NCBI GenBank assembly: GCA_949291395.1
Contig: CASEVW010000195.1
Location: 1 to 34,531, forward strand
Direction: 5' to 3'
Length of the DNA stretch: 34,531 nt
Origin: an uncultured Oscillospiraceae bacterium
Lineage (GTDB): Bacteria > Bacillota > Clostridia > Oscillospirales > Ruminococcaceae
Under the pieces are notes generated by a model, which saw only the letters and a program-made list of their open reading frames with translations, did no database searches and had not been told where the DNA came from. Numbering within the stretch: the first letter of the stretch is position 1; the number at the start of each line of letters is the position of its first letter. A program made the position numbers and the translations under genes. Shown piece by piece: positions 1-8,782 of this stretch.

Positions 1-2156
1 CCAAAGCTGGAGCCGCCAAACCCACCGAAGCTGCCGAAGGAGGACCGGCCGGACACCGCTGGGCTCTCCTCCATCTCCAGCAAATGGGAGTCGATCTCAT
101 TCAAAAAGCGGGAGGGCGGGTTGCGCCGGGTCTGGCCGAAGATCATCCGGCTCTGGCTGGAAGAAAGATACAGCTCTTTCTTGGCCCGGGTGATGCCCAC
201 ATAGCACAGGCGGCGCTCCTCTTCCAGGTCCTCCTCAGAAAAGCGGCTCATGTCGCTGGGGAAAACGCCCTCTTCCAGGCCCACGATGAACACATAGTCG
301 TATTCCAGGCCCTTGGCGGAGTGCATGGTCATCATGACCACCACGTCGTTCTCCTCGTCGTAGCTGTCCAGGTCCGAGATGAGGGCAACTTCCTCCAAAA
401 AGCCTGCCAGGCTGGCTTCCTCGCCCTTCTGGTCGGCGTAGGTCTTCACGCTGGAGATCAACTGGCCCAGGTTTTCCAGGCGGGACGCGCCCTCGTCGCC
501 CTGGGCTTCCAGCATCTTTTTATAGCCGCTGATCTCCAGCACCTGGCGGACGAACTCGTCCAGGGGAAGGGTCTCGCTGGCTTCCACCAGTTTTTGGTAG
601 ATGCCCCAAAAGCCGTTCAGCGCGTTGGCTGCCCGGCTGATGGCCGGGTAGCTTTTGGCGTTTTCGCAGATGCTCAGCAGGTTGGTGCCCAGCCCCGCCG
701 CGATCTCGGTCATCTTGTCCAGGGTGGTGCCGCCGATCTTGCGGGCGGGCTCGTTGATGATGCGCTTTAAGCGCAGGTCGTCGTTGGGGTTCGCCACGAT
801 GGACATATAGGAGATGATGTCCTTGACTTCCTTGCGGTCGTAGAATCGCTGGCCGCCCACGATCTTGTAAGGGATGCCCGCCCGGGCGAAGTAGGTTTCC
901 ACCGGGCCGGACTGGGCGTTCATCCGGTACAGCACCGCATGGTCCCGCAGGCGCGCGCCGTTTTTCAGGTTCTGGCCGATGACGGTGGCGATGTGAGACG
1001 CCTCGTCCTGTTCGCTCTCCGCCAGGTAATGATGCACCCGGCTACCGTCGCCGTTTTCGGTCCAAAGGGTCTTGCCCTTTCGGCCCATGTTGTTTTTAAT
1101 GACGCAGTTGGCCGCGTTCAGGATGTTGGAGGTGGAGCGGTAGTTCTGCTCCAGCCGGATGACCCGCGCGCCGGGGAAATGCTGCTCGAAGTTCAGGATG
1201 TTCTCGATGGTGGCGCCCCGGAACCGGTAGATGCTCTGGTCGTCGTCGCCCACCACGCAGACGTTTTTATAGCCGCCCGCCAGCAGGCGCACCAGATGGA
1301 ACTGGGCCACGCTGGTGTCCTGATACTCGTCCACCAATACATAACGATACTTCTGCTGATAATACTCCAGCACGTCGGGATTTTCCTGCAACAGCACCAC
1401 GGTGTAGTAGATCAGGTCGTCAAAATCCATGGCGCCGGCCTTTTTCAGGCGGCGGGAGTAGTTCTGGTAGACCTTAGCCAGCAGGCCGGCCTTAGTGTCC
1501 TGGGGAGCGGCCATGGCCTCTTCCGGGCTGATGAGCTGGTCCTTCATACGGCCGATCTGGCCCAGAGAGGACTTCAGCGGCAGGAACTTGTCGTCCACCA
1601 TCAGCTCCTTGTAGGTCTCTTTCATGGCCCGTTCCTGGTCGCTGGTGTCGTAGATGGTGAAGCTTTTGGGGAAGCCCAGCCGGTCGGCATCCCGCCGCAG
1701 CATCCGCACGCAGGCGGAGTGGAAGGTGGAGGCGTTCACGTCGGCCCCCATCTCCTCCCCCAGCATGGCCGCCAGACGGGCTTTCAGCTCGCCCGCCGCC
1801 TTGTTGGTGAAGGTGATGGCGAGCACGTTCCAGGGGCGGGCGTTGTCGTAACGCATCAAACGCTCCACACTGGGCGGCAGCGGGGCGTTCTGCTCCACCG
1901 CTGCCTTCAGCGCCTGCAGGTCCGCCTCGTCCACCTGGCCGGCCAGCCAGTCTGACCCGTGGGCCTTGCCGAAGCGGATGATATTGGCGATGCGGTTGAC
2001 CAGCACGGTGGTCTTGCCGCTGCCCGCGCCGGCTAGGATCAGCAGCGGCCCCTCGGTGGAGAACACCGCCGTTTTCTGCACCGGATTCAGCCGGCCGAAC
2101 TGCTTTTCAATGTAAGCGTCCCGATATTTCAAAAACTCTGTGGTATAGCTTGTCAT
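1..2156 (-). CDS. pcrA: ATP-dependent DNA helicase PcrA/UvrD (3' end beyond window)
   Basis: Superfamily 1A 3'-5' DNA helicase used in excision repair and in clearing recombination intermediates and stalled replication complexes. The visible 718 residues show Walker A GAGSGKTT (about residues 43-50), a motif AITFTNKAA, Walker B VDEYQDTSVAQFH, the QSIYRFRGA motif, YRST, the late motif TMHSAKGLEYEYVFI and GITRAKKELYL, the full helicase core in order. The reading frame is open at base 1, so the C-terminal tail is missing from the window; the last visible part is a Gly/Ser/Phe-rich stretch typical of the variable PcrA tail. The start is an ATG at 2154-2156 with AAGGAG a few bases upstream. It has its own extended -10 promoter in the 242-bp gap to mreB. 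Family assignment is secure; PcrA rather than UvrD/Rep is by Gram-positive convention. Confidence 0.96.
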   Translation of the reverse strand, partial: MTSYTTEFLKYRDAYIEKQFGRLNPVQKTAVFSTEGPLLILAGAGSGKTTVLVNRIANIIRFGKAHGSDWLAGQVDEADLQALKAAVEQNAPLPPSVERLMRYDNARPWNVLAITFTNKAAGELKARLAAMLGEEMGADVNASTFHSACVRMLRRDADRLGFPKSFTIYDTSDQERAMKETYKELMVDDKFLPLKSSLGQIGRMKDQLISPEEAMAAPQDTKAGLLAKVYQNYSRRLKKAGAMDFDDLIYYTVVLLQENPDVLEYYQQKYRYVLVDEYQDTSVAQFHLVRLLAGGYKNVCVVGDDDQSIYRFRGATIENILNFEQHFPGARVIRLEQNYRSTSNILNAANCVIKNNMGRKGKTLWTENGDGSRVHHYLAESEQDEASHIATVIGQNLKNGARLRDHAVLYRMNAQSGPVETYFARAGIPYKIVGGQRFYDRKEVKDIISYMSIVANPNDDLRLKRIINEPARKIGGTTLDKMTEIAAGLGTNLLSICENAKSYPAISRAANALNGFWGIYQKLVEASETLPLDEFVRQVLEISGYKKMLEAQGDEGASRLENLGQLISSVKTYADQKGEEASLAGFLEEVALISDLDSYDEENDVVVMMTMHSAKGLEYDYVFIVGLEEGVFPSDMSRFSEEDLEEERRLCYVGITRAKKELYLSSSQSRMIFGQTRRNPPSRFLNEIDSHLLEMEESPAVSGRSSFGSFGGFGGSSF

Positions 2157-2226
2157 GAAAACTCCTTATTGTTTCCCCTGGCGCCTTGGCCGGGAAAAAT
2201 GATATGGATACGCACTAGCAATCAAC

Positions 2227-2234
2227 ATTATAGC
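2227..2234 (-). promoter_or_regulatory. Extended -10 promoter of pcrA
   Basis: On the minus strand TGCTATAAT (TG-n-TATAAT) is present, with TATAAT at 2227-2232 and the TG one base upstream. No good -35 hexamer stands 16-18 bases before it, which fits an extended -10 promoter. It lies about 70 bases before the pcrA start. Confidence 0.6.
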
Positions 2235-2351
2235 ACATCCAGCGGGTATGGAAAAGTGATACATTTGCAAAAAAGGCGGCAAAATCGCCCTGGCTTTCTG
2301 CCTTATGCAAAAAAATGCTGTCAAAAACGGGTACGGGCGCTGTAAAGCAAT

Positions 2352-2387
2352 ACGGCTTTCCACTCTTATTTTCGAGCGGAAAGCCGT
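2352..2387 (-). terminator. Terminator-like hairpin after mreB
   Basis: A 14-bp stem (2352-2365 with 2374-2387, one G-U pair) with an 8-base AT-rich loop sits 12 bases after the mreB stop. The minus-strand tail after the stem is only moderately T-rich (ATTGCTTT), so it may be a weak intrinsic terminator. The plus side also has a short T run, but no plus gene ends here. Confidence 0.65.
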
Positions 2388-2398
2388 AGTTTTATCTA

Positions 2399-3421
2399 TT
2401 ACCGGCGGCCCAGCCGGGGGGTAGCGTCCTTAAATCCGGTCTCCAGGTCCTCGCCGATGACCAGGCAGTGGGCGGTGCCCAATGCCACGCAGTTGATGGG
2501 GTCCGGGGAAACGGCCACCTTCACTTTCAGCTCCTGGCTCAGGTATTCCGGCAGGCCCTTGAGCATCGAGCCGCCGCCGGTGAGCATGATGCCATCGGTG
2601 AAGATGTCGCCCGCCAGCTCCGGCGGGGTCTTTTCCAGCACCTGATGGGCGGCCACCATGATCTGCTCCACCAGGGGCATGATGGCCTCGTACAGATCCT
2701 CGGTCTTTACGGTGAATTTCTGGGGCAGGCCGGTGAGCAGGCTGCGGCCCTTCACCTCCATGCTGTTGGTGTAGGTGCTGGGTTTGCAGCAGGCTACCTG
2801 CTTTTTCAGCTCTTCGGCGGTGCGCAGGCCGATGGCCACGTTGAACTTGGAGCGCACGCACTTCATGATCTCGTCGTCAAAGGTGTTGCCCGCCACGTTC
2901 ACACTGGTGGCCCGCACCTTGCCGCCCAGGCTGATGACGGCGATGTCGGTGGTGCCGCCGCCGATGTCCACCACCATATGGCCGGAGGGCTCCCGGATGT
3001 CGATGCCGGAACCCAGGGCGGCCGCCATGGGCTCGTCGATCAAAAAGACCTGCCGCGCGCCGGAAGCAACCACGGCTTCCACCACCGCGTCGCTTTCGAT
3101 GCCGGTGATGGCCGCCGGAACGCACACTGCCACACGGGGCTTGATGAGCCGGGAGTCGTACACCTTGTTCACGCAGCGGCAGATGATCTCCCGGGTGAGG
3201 GTGTGGTTGGAGATGACACCGTCCTTCAGGGGGCGGATGGCGGAGATGTAGTTGGGCGTGCGGCCCACCATCGCCAGGGCATCGTCGCCCACCGCCAGCA
3301 CCTGGTCCTTGCGGTTGTCCACCGCCACCACGCTGGGCTGATTCAAAACAACGCCTTTGCCTTCCACCGCAATGATGATGCTGGTGGTGCCAAGGTCGAT
3401 ACCAATATCGTACTGTGCCAT
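2399..3421 (-). CDS. mreB: Rod shape-determining protein MreB
   Basis: Bacterial actin homologue that forms membrane-bound filaments guiding lateral wall synthesis. The 340 residues are a full-length MreB: phosphate-1 loop DIGIDLGTTS (5-14), connect region DEPMAAALGSGI (129-140), phosphate-2 loop DIGGGTTDIAVI (152-163), and the adenosine-site TGGGSML near the C-terminus. The start ATG is preceded by AAGG and, further up, GAGAGG. It lies 42 bp behind comF on the same strand with no clear promoter between, so it is probably the last gene of the recD2-comF-mreB unit. The mreC, mreD and min genes that often accompany mreB are not adjacent. It could equally be called an Mbl-type paralogue; sequence alone does not separate these. 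Confidence 0.95.
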   Translation of the reverse strand: MAQYDIGIDLGTTSIIIAVEGKGVVLNQPSVVAVDNRKDQVLAVGDDALAMVGRTPNYISAIRPLKDGVISNHTLTREIICRCVNKVYDSRLIKPRVAVCVPAAITGIESDAVVEAVVASGARQVFLIDEPMAAALGSGIDIREPSGHMVVDIGGGTTDIAVISLGGKVRATSVNVAGNTFDDEIMKCVRSKFNVAIGLRTAEELKKQVACCKPSTYTNSMEVKGRSLLTGLPQKFTVKTEDLYEAIMPLVEQIMVAAHQVLEKTPPELAGDIFTDGIMLTGGGSMLKGLPEYLSQELKVKVAVSPDPINCVALGTAHCLVIGEDLETGFKDATPRLGRR

Positions 3422-3463
3422 TTGCCTTATTACCTCTCTATCCTGTTTGTCCCTTATCCTCTG

Positions 3464-4192
3464 TTATCGCCCAAACTGGGTCTCCGCCAGGCTCACGGCG
3501 AACACGTCCAGCGCACCGGCTTCCCGCAGGGCCTTGGCGCAGTTGGAGACCGTGGCCCCGGTGGTGATCACGTCGTCCACCAACAAGACCCGCAGCCCTT
3601 CCACCGCCCGGGCATCCCGCACGCCGTAGGCGTCTTTCACGTTCAGCATCCGCTGGCGGGCCGTTTTGCCCTCCTGCTTTTCCGTCTGCCGCTTTTTGTA
3701 CAGCAGATCGCAGCGCAGCGGCGTGTCCAGCGCCCAGGCCAGCGGCTTTGCCAGGTGATCCGGCAGGTTGTAGCCCCGCTTTTTGTCACCGGAGGGCACC
3801 GGGACCACCAGATCGAACCGGCGGAGCACCGGGCCCTGATCCAGCAATATTATACCACGCTGCTGACGGAAAGTACAACCAAAAATCACCGCCGCCATCC
3901 ACACGCCAAGTTCTTTGGCGTAGTAGGGCTTGCCGCCGTTTTTCATCAAAAGGATGGCCCGGCGCACGCAGCCGTCATACCGGCAAACGCTGGCCGCCCC
4001 GCTCAGATGGTCAAAGCAGTGCTCGCTTTCCGGCAGGCGGGGGACCATTAATTTCAGGCGTTTCAGTTCCGGCTCGCAGTCCGGGCAGCGGGTCAGAAAC
4101 CCCAGCACCGCCCCGCAGAAGGGGCACCGCCGGGGAAACAGCAGCACCCGGACCTGTTCGGCCAGCCGGGCGGCATGTTCAGCGCCGGTCAC
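3464..4192 (-). CDS. comF: ComF-family phosphoribosyltransferase-like protein
   Basis: ComF is required for DNA uptake in competent Gram-positive bacteria. The 242-residue protein has an N-terminal zinc-finger pair (CPFC ... CPDC within the first 45 residues) and a C-terminal type I phosphoribosyltransferase fold with the PRPP loop VLLVDDVITTGAT, both ComF hallmarks. I place the start at a GTG (4190-4192) that overlaps the recD2 stop as GTGA, giving a normal ComF length. A longer open frame to 4348 would run inside recD2 and its extra N-terminus does not look like ComF. The 4-bp overlap implies translational coupling to recD2. A complete comEC at 15022 is consistent with a natural-transformation apparatus, but other com genes are outside the window. 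Confidence 0.9.
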   Translation of the reverse strand: MTGAEHAARLAEQVRVLLFPRRCPFCGAVLGFLTRCPDCEPELKRLKLMVPRLPESEHCFDHLSGAASVCRYDGCVRRAILLMKNGGKPYYAKELGVWMAAVIFGCTFRQQRGIILLDQGPVLRRFDLVVPVPSGDKKRGYNLPDHLAKPLAWALDTPLRCDLLYKKRQTEKQEGKTARQRMLNVKDAYGVRDARAVEGLRVLLVDDVITTGATVSNCAKALREAGALDVFAVSLAETQFGR

Positions 4193-6375
4193 AGCGCCGC
4201 ACCGTTGCGCAGCAGGTCTGCCAGGCAGCTGTAGCGCAGATTCTGGCGGATGTTCTCCACCATACGGCCCACGGTGTCCGGCCGGCCCGCCAGCACGCAC
4301 AGCTGCTTGGCACGGGTCACACCGGTGTACAAAAGGTTGCGGTAACACAGTTTTTCCGGCAGGTCGCTCACCGGGATGACCACGGCGGAAAACTCGCTGC
4401 CCTGGCTTTTGTGTACCGTGACCGCATAGGCGATCTCCAGCTCGGGGATATTTTCGGCGGTGTACACCAGTTTGCGGTCGTCCATCTGCACCAGCAGCGC
4501 CCGCTCGCCCGGGTCCACCCCCAAAATGATGCCCAGGTCGCCGTTGAAAGCGCCTACACCGGCTTCGCCGCCGTCCCGCTCGTAGGGGATCAGGTAGTTG
4601 TTGCGCACCTGCATGACCTTATCCCCCAGGCGGAACACCTGGCCCGCCATCTCCAGCTGGGGCTTGTCTGGGCTGGGCGGGTTTAAGATCTCCTGCAGGC
4701 GCTGGTTCAACGCCGCCGTGCCCACCGGCCCCAGTTTTGTGGGGCAGAGCACCTGGATGTCCCGCACCGGGTCAAAGCCGTAGCTTTTGGGCAGCCGGGT
4801 GGAGACGAGATCACACACCAGCTGCTGACAGGCCAGGCCGCTGGCCTGCAAAAAGAAGAAATCGCTGGTCTTATCGCCCCGCACCGGCATCAGGCCGTGG
4901 ACGATGCGGTGGGCATTCTCCACGATCATGCTCTGGTGCTGCTGGCGGAAGATGCGGGTCAGGCAGACCGTGGGCACCACGCCGCTGCGGATGACCTCAC
5001 TCAGAATATTGCCCGGCCCCACGCTGGGAAGCTGGTCCGAGTCGCCCACCATGATGATGCGGCAGCCGTGTTTCAGCGCCGCCAACAGGCTTTGGAAGAG
5101 TTTTGCATCCACCATACTCATCTCGTCCAGCACCACCACGTCACACTTGAGCAGGTTGCGCTCGTTGTGGATGAACCGCAGCAGATGGATCTGGGGGTCG
5201 TAGTCCACTTCCAAAAGGCGGTGGATGGTCTGGGCCTTCTGGCCGGTCAATTCGCTCAGGCGCTTGGCCGCCCGCCCGGTAGGGGCGCAGAGGGCCACCC
5301 GGTCCGCCTGGTTTTGAAACAGCGCCAGGATGGCGTTCACGGTGGTGGTCTTGCCGGTGCCGGGGCCGCCGGTGAGCACCATCACATTGTTACAGAGGGC
5401 CGTCTCGATGGCCTTGCGCTGTTCCGGGGCATAGGCAAAGCCCTGGGCACGCTCCAAAGCCTGGATGTTCCGCTCCAGATCCTTGGGCTGGCTGGCCGGA
5501 TAGCGGGACAGCTCCCACAAGCGGGCGGCGATGTCCTGCTCGGCCCGCAAAAGGTCCGGCAGATACAGGTATTCCTTGCCCTCGCACACATAGCGGGCCA
5601 CCTCGCCCTCCTCGATGGCCTGGTCCAGCTGGCGGTCCACCGCGTCCTGGCTGATCTTCAAAAAGTGCGCGGTGGTGGCCAGCAGCTGGGGCCGGGGCAG
5701 GCAGGTGTGGCCGTTGCCTCCGTTGTGCCGCAGCACATACAAAAGCCCCGCCCAGATGCGCAGGCTGCCGTCCTGAGCAAGCTGCATATCCGCCGCAATG
5801 GCGTCCACCTGGGCGAATTTGAGCCGCAGCGGCTCCCCGCACAAAAGATAGGGGTTTTCCTGAATGGCCTGCACCGTGTTGGGGCCTAAGTGGCGGTATA
5901 CTTCCACCGCCCGCACCGGCGTGATGCCGAAGCGCCCCAGATAGGCCACGGCCTCCCGCACGCCGAACATTCGCCGGAACTCGTTGCTGATGGCCATTGC
6001 CTTGTCCGCGGTGATGCCCCGCAGCACCGTCAGCTTTTCGGGCTGGTTGGCGATCACCTCCAGGCTGTCGGCCCCAAAGGTCTCCACCAGCTTTTTGGCC
6101 GTGGCCGGGCCGATGTAAGGCAGAGCGCCGCTGGAAAGATAGGCCAGTGTGGCGGCCAGATCCTGGGGCATGGTGGCCTCGCAGGAAGTGGCCTTGAACT
6201 GGGGGCCGTGGGTGGGATGGTTTTCAAACTGACCGTAGAGCGTCACGCTCTCCCCCACGTTCACCTCGCCCAGCGTACCGGTGACCACATGCAGTTCATC
6301 GCCGGTGTTCACCTCGAACACCACATAGCCGGTATCTCGATTTTCGTAGATCAGATGCTCGATGGTACCTTCCAT
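4189..6375 (-). CDS. recD2: RecD2-type ATP-dependent DNA helicase
   Basis: Superfamily 1B 5'-3' helicase of the RecD2/YrrC type, acting in DNA repair independently of RecBC. Order of parts: an N-terminal OB-like region (about 1-70), a helix-hairpin-helix region (about 75-170), then the motor with Walker A GGPGTGKTTT (336-345), APTGRAAKRL (364-373), Walker B VLDEMSMVD (415-423), VGDSDQLPSVG (443-453), RIFRQ (474-478) and the final YTGVTRAKQLCVLAGR. The length of 728 is normal. The ATG at 6373-6375 has no ribosome binding site, whereas an in-frame CTG at 6400-6402 has GGCGGG nine bases upstream and would add nine residues; the real start could be there. A strong promoter lies just upstream. Confidence 0.94.
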   Translation of the reverse strand: MEGTIEHLIYENRDTGYVVFEVNTGDELHVVTGTLGEVNVGESVTLYGQFENHPTHGPQFKATSCEATMPQDLAATLAYLSSGALPYIGPATAKKLVETFGADSLEVIANQPEKLTVLRGITADKAMAISNEFRRMFGVREAVAYLGRFGITPVRAVEVYRHLGPNTVQAIQENPYLLCGEPLRLKFAQVDAIAADMQLAQDGSLRIWAGLLYVLRHNGGNGHTCLPRPQLLATTAHFLKISQDAVDRQLDQAIEEGEVARYVCEGKEYLYLPDLLRAEQDIAARLWELSRYPASQPKDLERNIQALERAQGFAYAPEQRKAIETALCNNVMVLTGGPGTGKTTTVNAILALFQNQADRVALCAPTGRAAKRLSELTGQKAQTIHRLLEVDYDPQIHLLRFIHNERNLLKCDVVVLDEMSMVDAKLFQSLLAALKHGCRIIMVGDSDQLPSVGPGNILSEVIRSGVVPTVCLTRIFRQQHQSMIVENAHRIVHGLMPVRGDKTSDFFFLQASGLACQQLVCDLVSTRLPKSYGFDPVRDIQVLCPTKLGPVGTAALNQRLQEILNPPSPDKPQLEMAGQVFRLGDKVMQVRNNYLIPYERDGGEAGVGAFNGDLGIILGVDPGERALLVQMDDRKLVYTAENIPELEIAYAVTVHKSQGSEFSAVVIPVSDLPEKLCYRNLLYTGVTRAKQLCVLAGRPDTVGRMVENIRQNLRYSCLADLLRNGAAL

Positions 6376-6445
6376 CCGCAGCAGCTGTTTTTCCTGTTCC
6401 AGAGCGCTCCACCCGCCTTTTGCCCATAATGATCCATATTATACT

Positions 6446-6474
6446 ATTATAAAGGGCCGCCGCCGGTTTGTAAA
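6446..6474 (-). promoter_or_regulatory. Sigma-A-type promoter of recD2-comF-mreB
   Basis: Minus-strand TTTACA (6469-6474), a 17-base spacer and a perfect TATAAT (6446-6451). It lies 44-72 bases upstream of the candidate recD2 starts and is the only good promoter seen for the three-gene unit. Confidence 0.75.
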
Positions 6475-6506
6475 CAGTCCGCTGAATGGCCCCGTTTTGC
6501 CAAAAA

Positions 6507-6541
6507 AATGCAAAATCCCCGTGCCGGAAAGGCACGGGGAT
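6507..6541 (-). terminator. Intrinsic terminator after the YeiH-type exporter gene
   Basis: An 11-bp GC-rich stem (6515-6525 with 6531-6541, loop of five) is followed on the minus strand by TTTTGCATTTTTTT. It begins nine bases after the stop of the exporter gene. Confidence 0.9.
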
Positions 6542-6549
6542 AGAAAGTA

Positions 6550-7566
6550 TCAGCCGATGAACACCCGGATGAGCACCAGGGCGAACAGCACCTGGCAGGT
6601 ACCCACGCTCACGCCGTACAGCATGGCCTTGGGGCCTTCCGCCACCAGGTCCTTGAACTTGACCCGCATGCCGATGGCCGCCAGGGCAATGATCTCGAAC
6701 TGCTGGCTCACCAGTTTAGCAGCCTGGCTCAGCGGCGCGGGGATCAGGCCCACGCTGTGCAGCACCGCCATGATGAAAAAGCCGATAATGAACCAGGGCA
6801 CGCCCGCCTTTACTTCCTTGCGCTCGCCGCTTTCCCGCTTGGCGAACAGGGGGGCGTCGTCCCGCTCGGCGTCCATGCGGGAGTAGACCAGCGCCACCAG
6901 CACGATGAACACGATGCGGATGATCTTGAAGATGGTGGCGGTCTCCACCACCGGGCCGCCCACCAGCTGGGCGGAGGCGATCACCTGGCCGATGGATTGC
7001 AGCGTGCCGCCGATCATGGCGGAGGTGTGCATCACCTCGTGCTGGTACAAGATGCCGGTGACCACCGGCAGCACCACCATCAGGATGGTTCCGGTCACGT
7101 TTACGATAGTGATGGAGATGCCCTTATCCTTGCTGTCCGCCTTGACCACCGGAGAAACGGTGGCGATGGCGGAGGAGCCGCACACCGCGTTGCCCGCGCC
7201 CATCAGCAGGCTGAACTTTTTGCCAAAGCCCATCTTGCGGCCGATCCAGTAAGCTACGGTGACCGTGAGGGCCATCTGGCAGGCGATGAAGGCCAGACCG
7301 TTCAGGCCCAGGGCCAGAATATCGCTGAGCATCAGGGTGGCGCCGGTGAGCACGATGGAGTATTCCAGCAGGCTGCGCTCGGAGAAGCGGGTGCCGGCGT
7401 CGAAGCTGGGCTTATTTAAAAAGGTATTGCCGCACACCACGCCGATGGCGATGGCGAACAGGGCGGCGCCGATGGAGGGGAAAAACTTGGCGATGCCCTG
7501 GGCGATCACCGCGATCACCGCACAGGACAAAAAGCCGGGAGCGTACTTAAAAATGGTTGATTTCAT
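6550..7566 (-). CDS. YeiH-family putative sulfate exporter (Cons_hypoth698)
   Basis: Polytopic inner-membrane protein of the YeiH family (PF03601), annotated as a putative sulfate exporter; the substrate is not firmly established. The 338 residues contain about ten hydrophobic segments, the conserved central stretch GAGNAVCGSSAIATVSPV, and the characteristic GGTLQSIGQVIASA segment. A charged cytoplasmic loop (about 228-252) precedes the last three membrane segments. It is transcribed divergently from a LysR regulator, the same arrangement as YeiE-YeiH in E. coli, which suggests control by that regulator. The start ATG follows AAAGGA. A good promoter and two hairpins in the leader lie upstream. 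Confidence 0.9.
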   Translation of the reverse strand: MKSTIFKYAPGFLSCAVIAVIAQGIAKFFPSIGAALFAIAIGVVCGNTFLNKPSFDAGTRFSERSLLEYSIVLTGATLMLSDILALGLNGLAFIACQMALTVTVAYWIGRKMGFGKKFSLLMGAGNAVCGSSAIATVSPVVKADSKDKGISITIVNVTGTILMVVLPVVTGILYQHEVMHTSAMIGGTLQSIGQVIASAQLVGGPVVETATIFKIIRIVFIVLVALVYSRMDAERDDAPLFAKRESGERKEVKAGVPWFIIGFFIMAVLHSVGLIPAPLSQAAKLVSQQFEIIALAAIGMRVKFKDLVAEGPKAMLYGVSVGTCQVLFALVLIRVFIG

Positions 7567-7585
7567 GGGTGGATTCCTTTCTATA

Positions 7586-7644
7586 AACCAAAGGCAGGCA
7601 GCCGCCCTTCGTTTGGTTTGGTGTCCTTTCCTTTTCTGGAAAGG
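7586..7644 (-). other. Two leader hairpins of the exporter mRNA
   Basis: In the 5' leader, AACCAAA/TTTGGTT arms (7586-7592 with 7612-7618) enclose a GC-rich loop, and upstream of it on the transcript CCTTTCC/GGAAAGG arms (7625-7631 with 7638-7644) form a second hairpin. They are perfect but short. They may be regulatory or stability elements; no known riboswitch class was recognised. Confidence 0.4.
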
Positions 7645-7664
7645 TTTTCCGCTGTCTGCACTTG

Positions 7665-7693
7665 ATTATAACCGCAAAATTCTATAAAATCAA
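7665..7693 (-). promoter_or_regulatory. Promoter of the exporter gene
   Basis: Minus-strand TTGATT (7688-7693), a 17-base spacer and a perfect TATAAT (7665-7670). It sits in a very AT-rich divergent intergenic region (about 7660-7735), where the LysR regulator presumably binds. Confidence 0.75.
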
Positions 7694-7746
7694 ATTAGTA
7701 TTTTTCTTTTATTTATAAATTAATTTTATATATCGAGGGAACGCCC

Positions 7747-8655
7747 ATGCTTGACCCAAAGATCCACACCTTTTTGCTGCTAGCCCAGTGCCAAAGTACC
7801 ACCCAGTGCGCCGAACTTTTACACGTGACCCAGCCCGCCGTGAGCCAGCACATCAAAGCGCTGGAAAACCGGTATGGGGTGCGGCTGTTCTGCCGGGAGG
7901 GCCGCCGCCTGGTGCTCACCGAGGAGGGCCGCCGGTTCGCCCAGCTCTGCCGCCGGCTTTGCACCATGGACGAGCAGATCACCCGGCTGATGCGCCAGAC
8001 CAGCCGCCCCACCATCTATTTTGGGGCCACCCTTTCCATTACGGACGGGCTGATGCCCGCTGTGCTGCCCCATCTGATGGAGGGCTTTCCCCAGCTGCAA
8101 TTCCACATGGCCCAGCACAACACCGCGGCGCTGCTGCAGCGGCTGGAGAACGGCGAGCTGGATTTTGTGCTCATCGAGGGCAATTTTGACCACCGGCGCT
8201 ACGCCTACCATCCCTTTTTTCTCAGCCTCTTTGTGGGGCTGTGCCAGCCGGGCGGGCCTTACAGCCGGTTCCGCCGGCTGGAGGAGACGCTGCAAGCCCC
8301 GCTGATCCTGCGGGAAAAAGGCAGCGGCACCCGGGATATTTTTGAAAGCGAATGCCAGGCCCACAACCTGACGGTGCGTGATTATGCGGGCATCTGCGAG
8401 ATCGAGCATATCCCCACCCTGATGGGCCTGGTGGCCGCAGGCAAAGGCATCACCTTCGCCTATCAGGCGGCCGCCGCTGACCTGCTGCGGCAGGGGGCGT
8501 TGCAGATCATGGAGCTGGAAGATTTTCACCTGGAACGGCCCTTCCACTTTGTGTTTTTGCCGGGCCACCCCCGCACCCAGCTGCTGGAAGAACTGTCCGA
8601 AGCCATCCAGACTGCCGCCAAACCGCTGGGCCAGGCAGGCCGCCTGCCCAGGTGA
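7747..8655 (+). CDS. LysR-family transcriptional regulator (YeiE/CysL-like)
   Basis: A 302-residue LysR-type regulator. The N-terminus is the winged helix-turn-helix (about 4-60; CAELLHVTQPAVSQHIKALE is the recognition region), followed by a linker helix and a periplasmic-binding-protein-like effector domain (about 90-290). The start ATG has GAGGGA (7735-7740) upstream. It is divergent from the YeiH-type exporter, and LysR proteins of this pairing (YeiE, CysL) usually control the neighbouring exporter or sulfur metabolism; that function is inferred from the neighbourhood and family, since the ligand cannot be read from sequence. It ends at a bidirectional terminator shared with metK. Confidence 0.93.
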   Translation: MLDPKIHTFLLLAQCQSTTQCAELLHVTQPAVSQHIKALENRYGVRLFCREGRRLVLTEEGRRFAQLCRRLCTMDEQITRLMRQTSRPTIYFGATLSITDGLMPAVLPHLMEGFPQLQFHMAQHNTAALLQRLENGELDFVLIEGNFDHRRYAYHPFFLSLFVGLCQPGGPYSRFRRLEETLQAPLILREKGSGTRDIFESECQAHNLTVRDYAGICEIEHIPTLMGLVAAGKGITFAYQAAAADLLRQGALQIMELEDFHLERPFHFVFLPGHPRTQLLEELSEAIQTAAKPLGQAGRLPR

Positions 8656-8691
8656 GCGTTCCCCGCTGCCGCAAAGCGAACAAAAACAAAA

Positions 8692-8732
8692 CCAGCGCCT
8701 TTGGAAGCACTTTTGTTCTCCAAAGGCACTGG
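8692..8732. terminator. Bidirectional terminator between lysR and metK
   Basis: A 14-bp stem (8692-8705 with 8719-8732, one G-U pair) with a 13-base loop. On minus it is followed by TTTTGTTTTTG, a good tail for metK; on plus by CGTTTTG, a weaker tail for the LysR gene. The two genes converge on it. Confidence 0.85.
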
Positions 8733-8782
8733 CGTTTTGCGCACTATTTTATATTGTTTTCAAGAGCGGCAGGCACTGACGT

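Noticed and set aside
84..1955. Plus-strand open frames over the first 2 kb
   Set aside because: They are complements of pcrA, whose helicase motifs on minus are continuous through the whole stretch.
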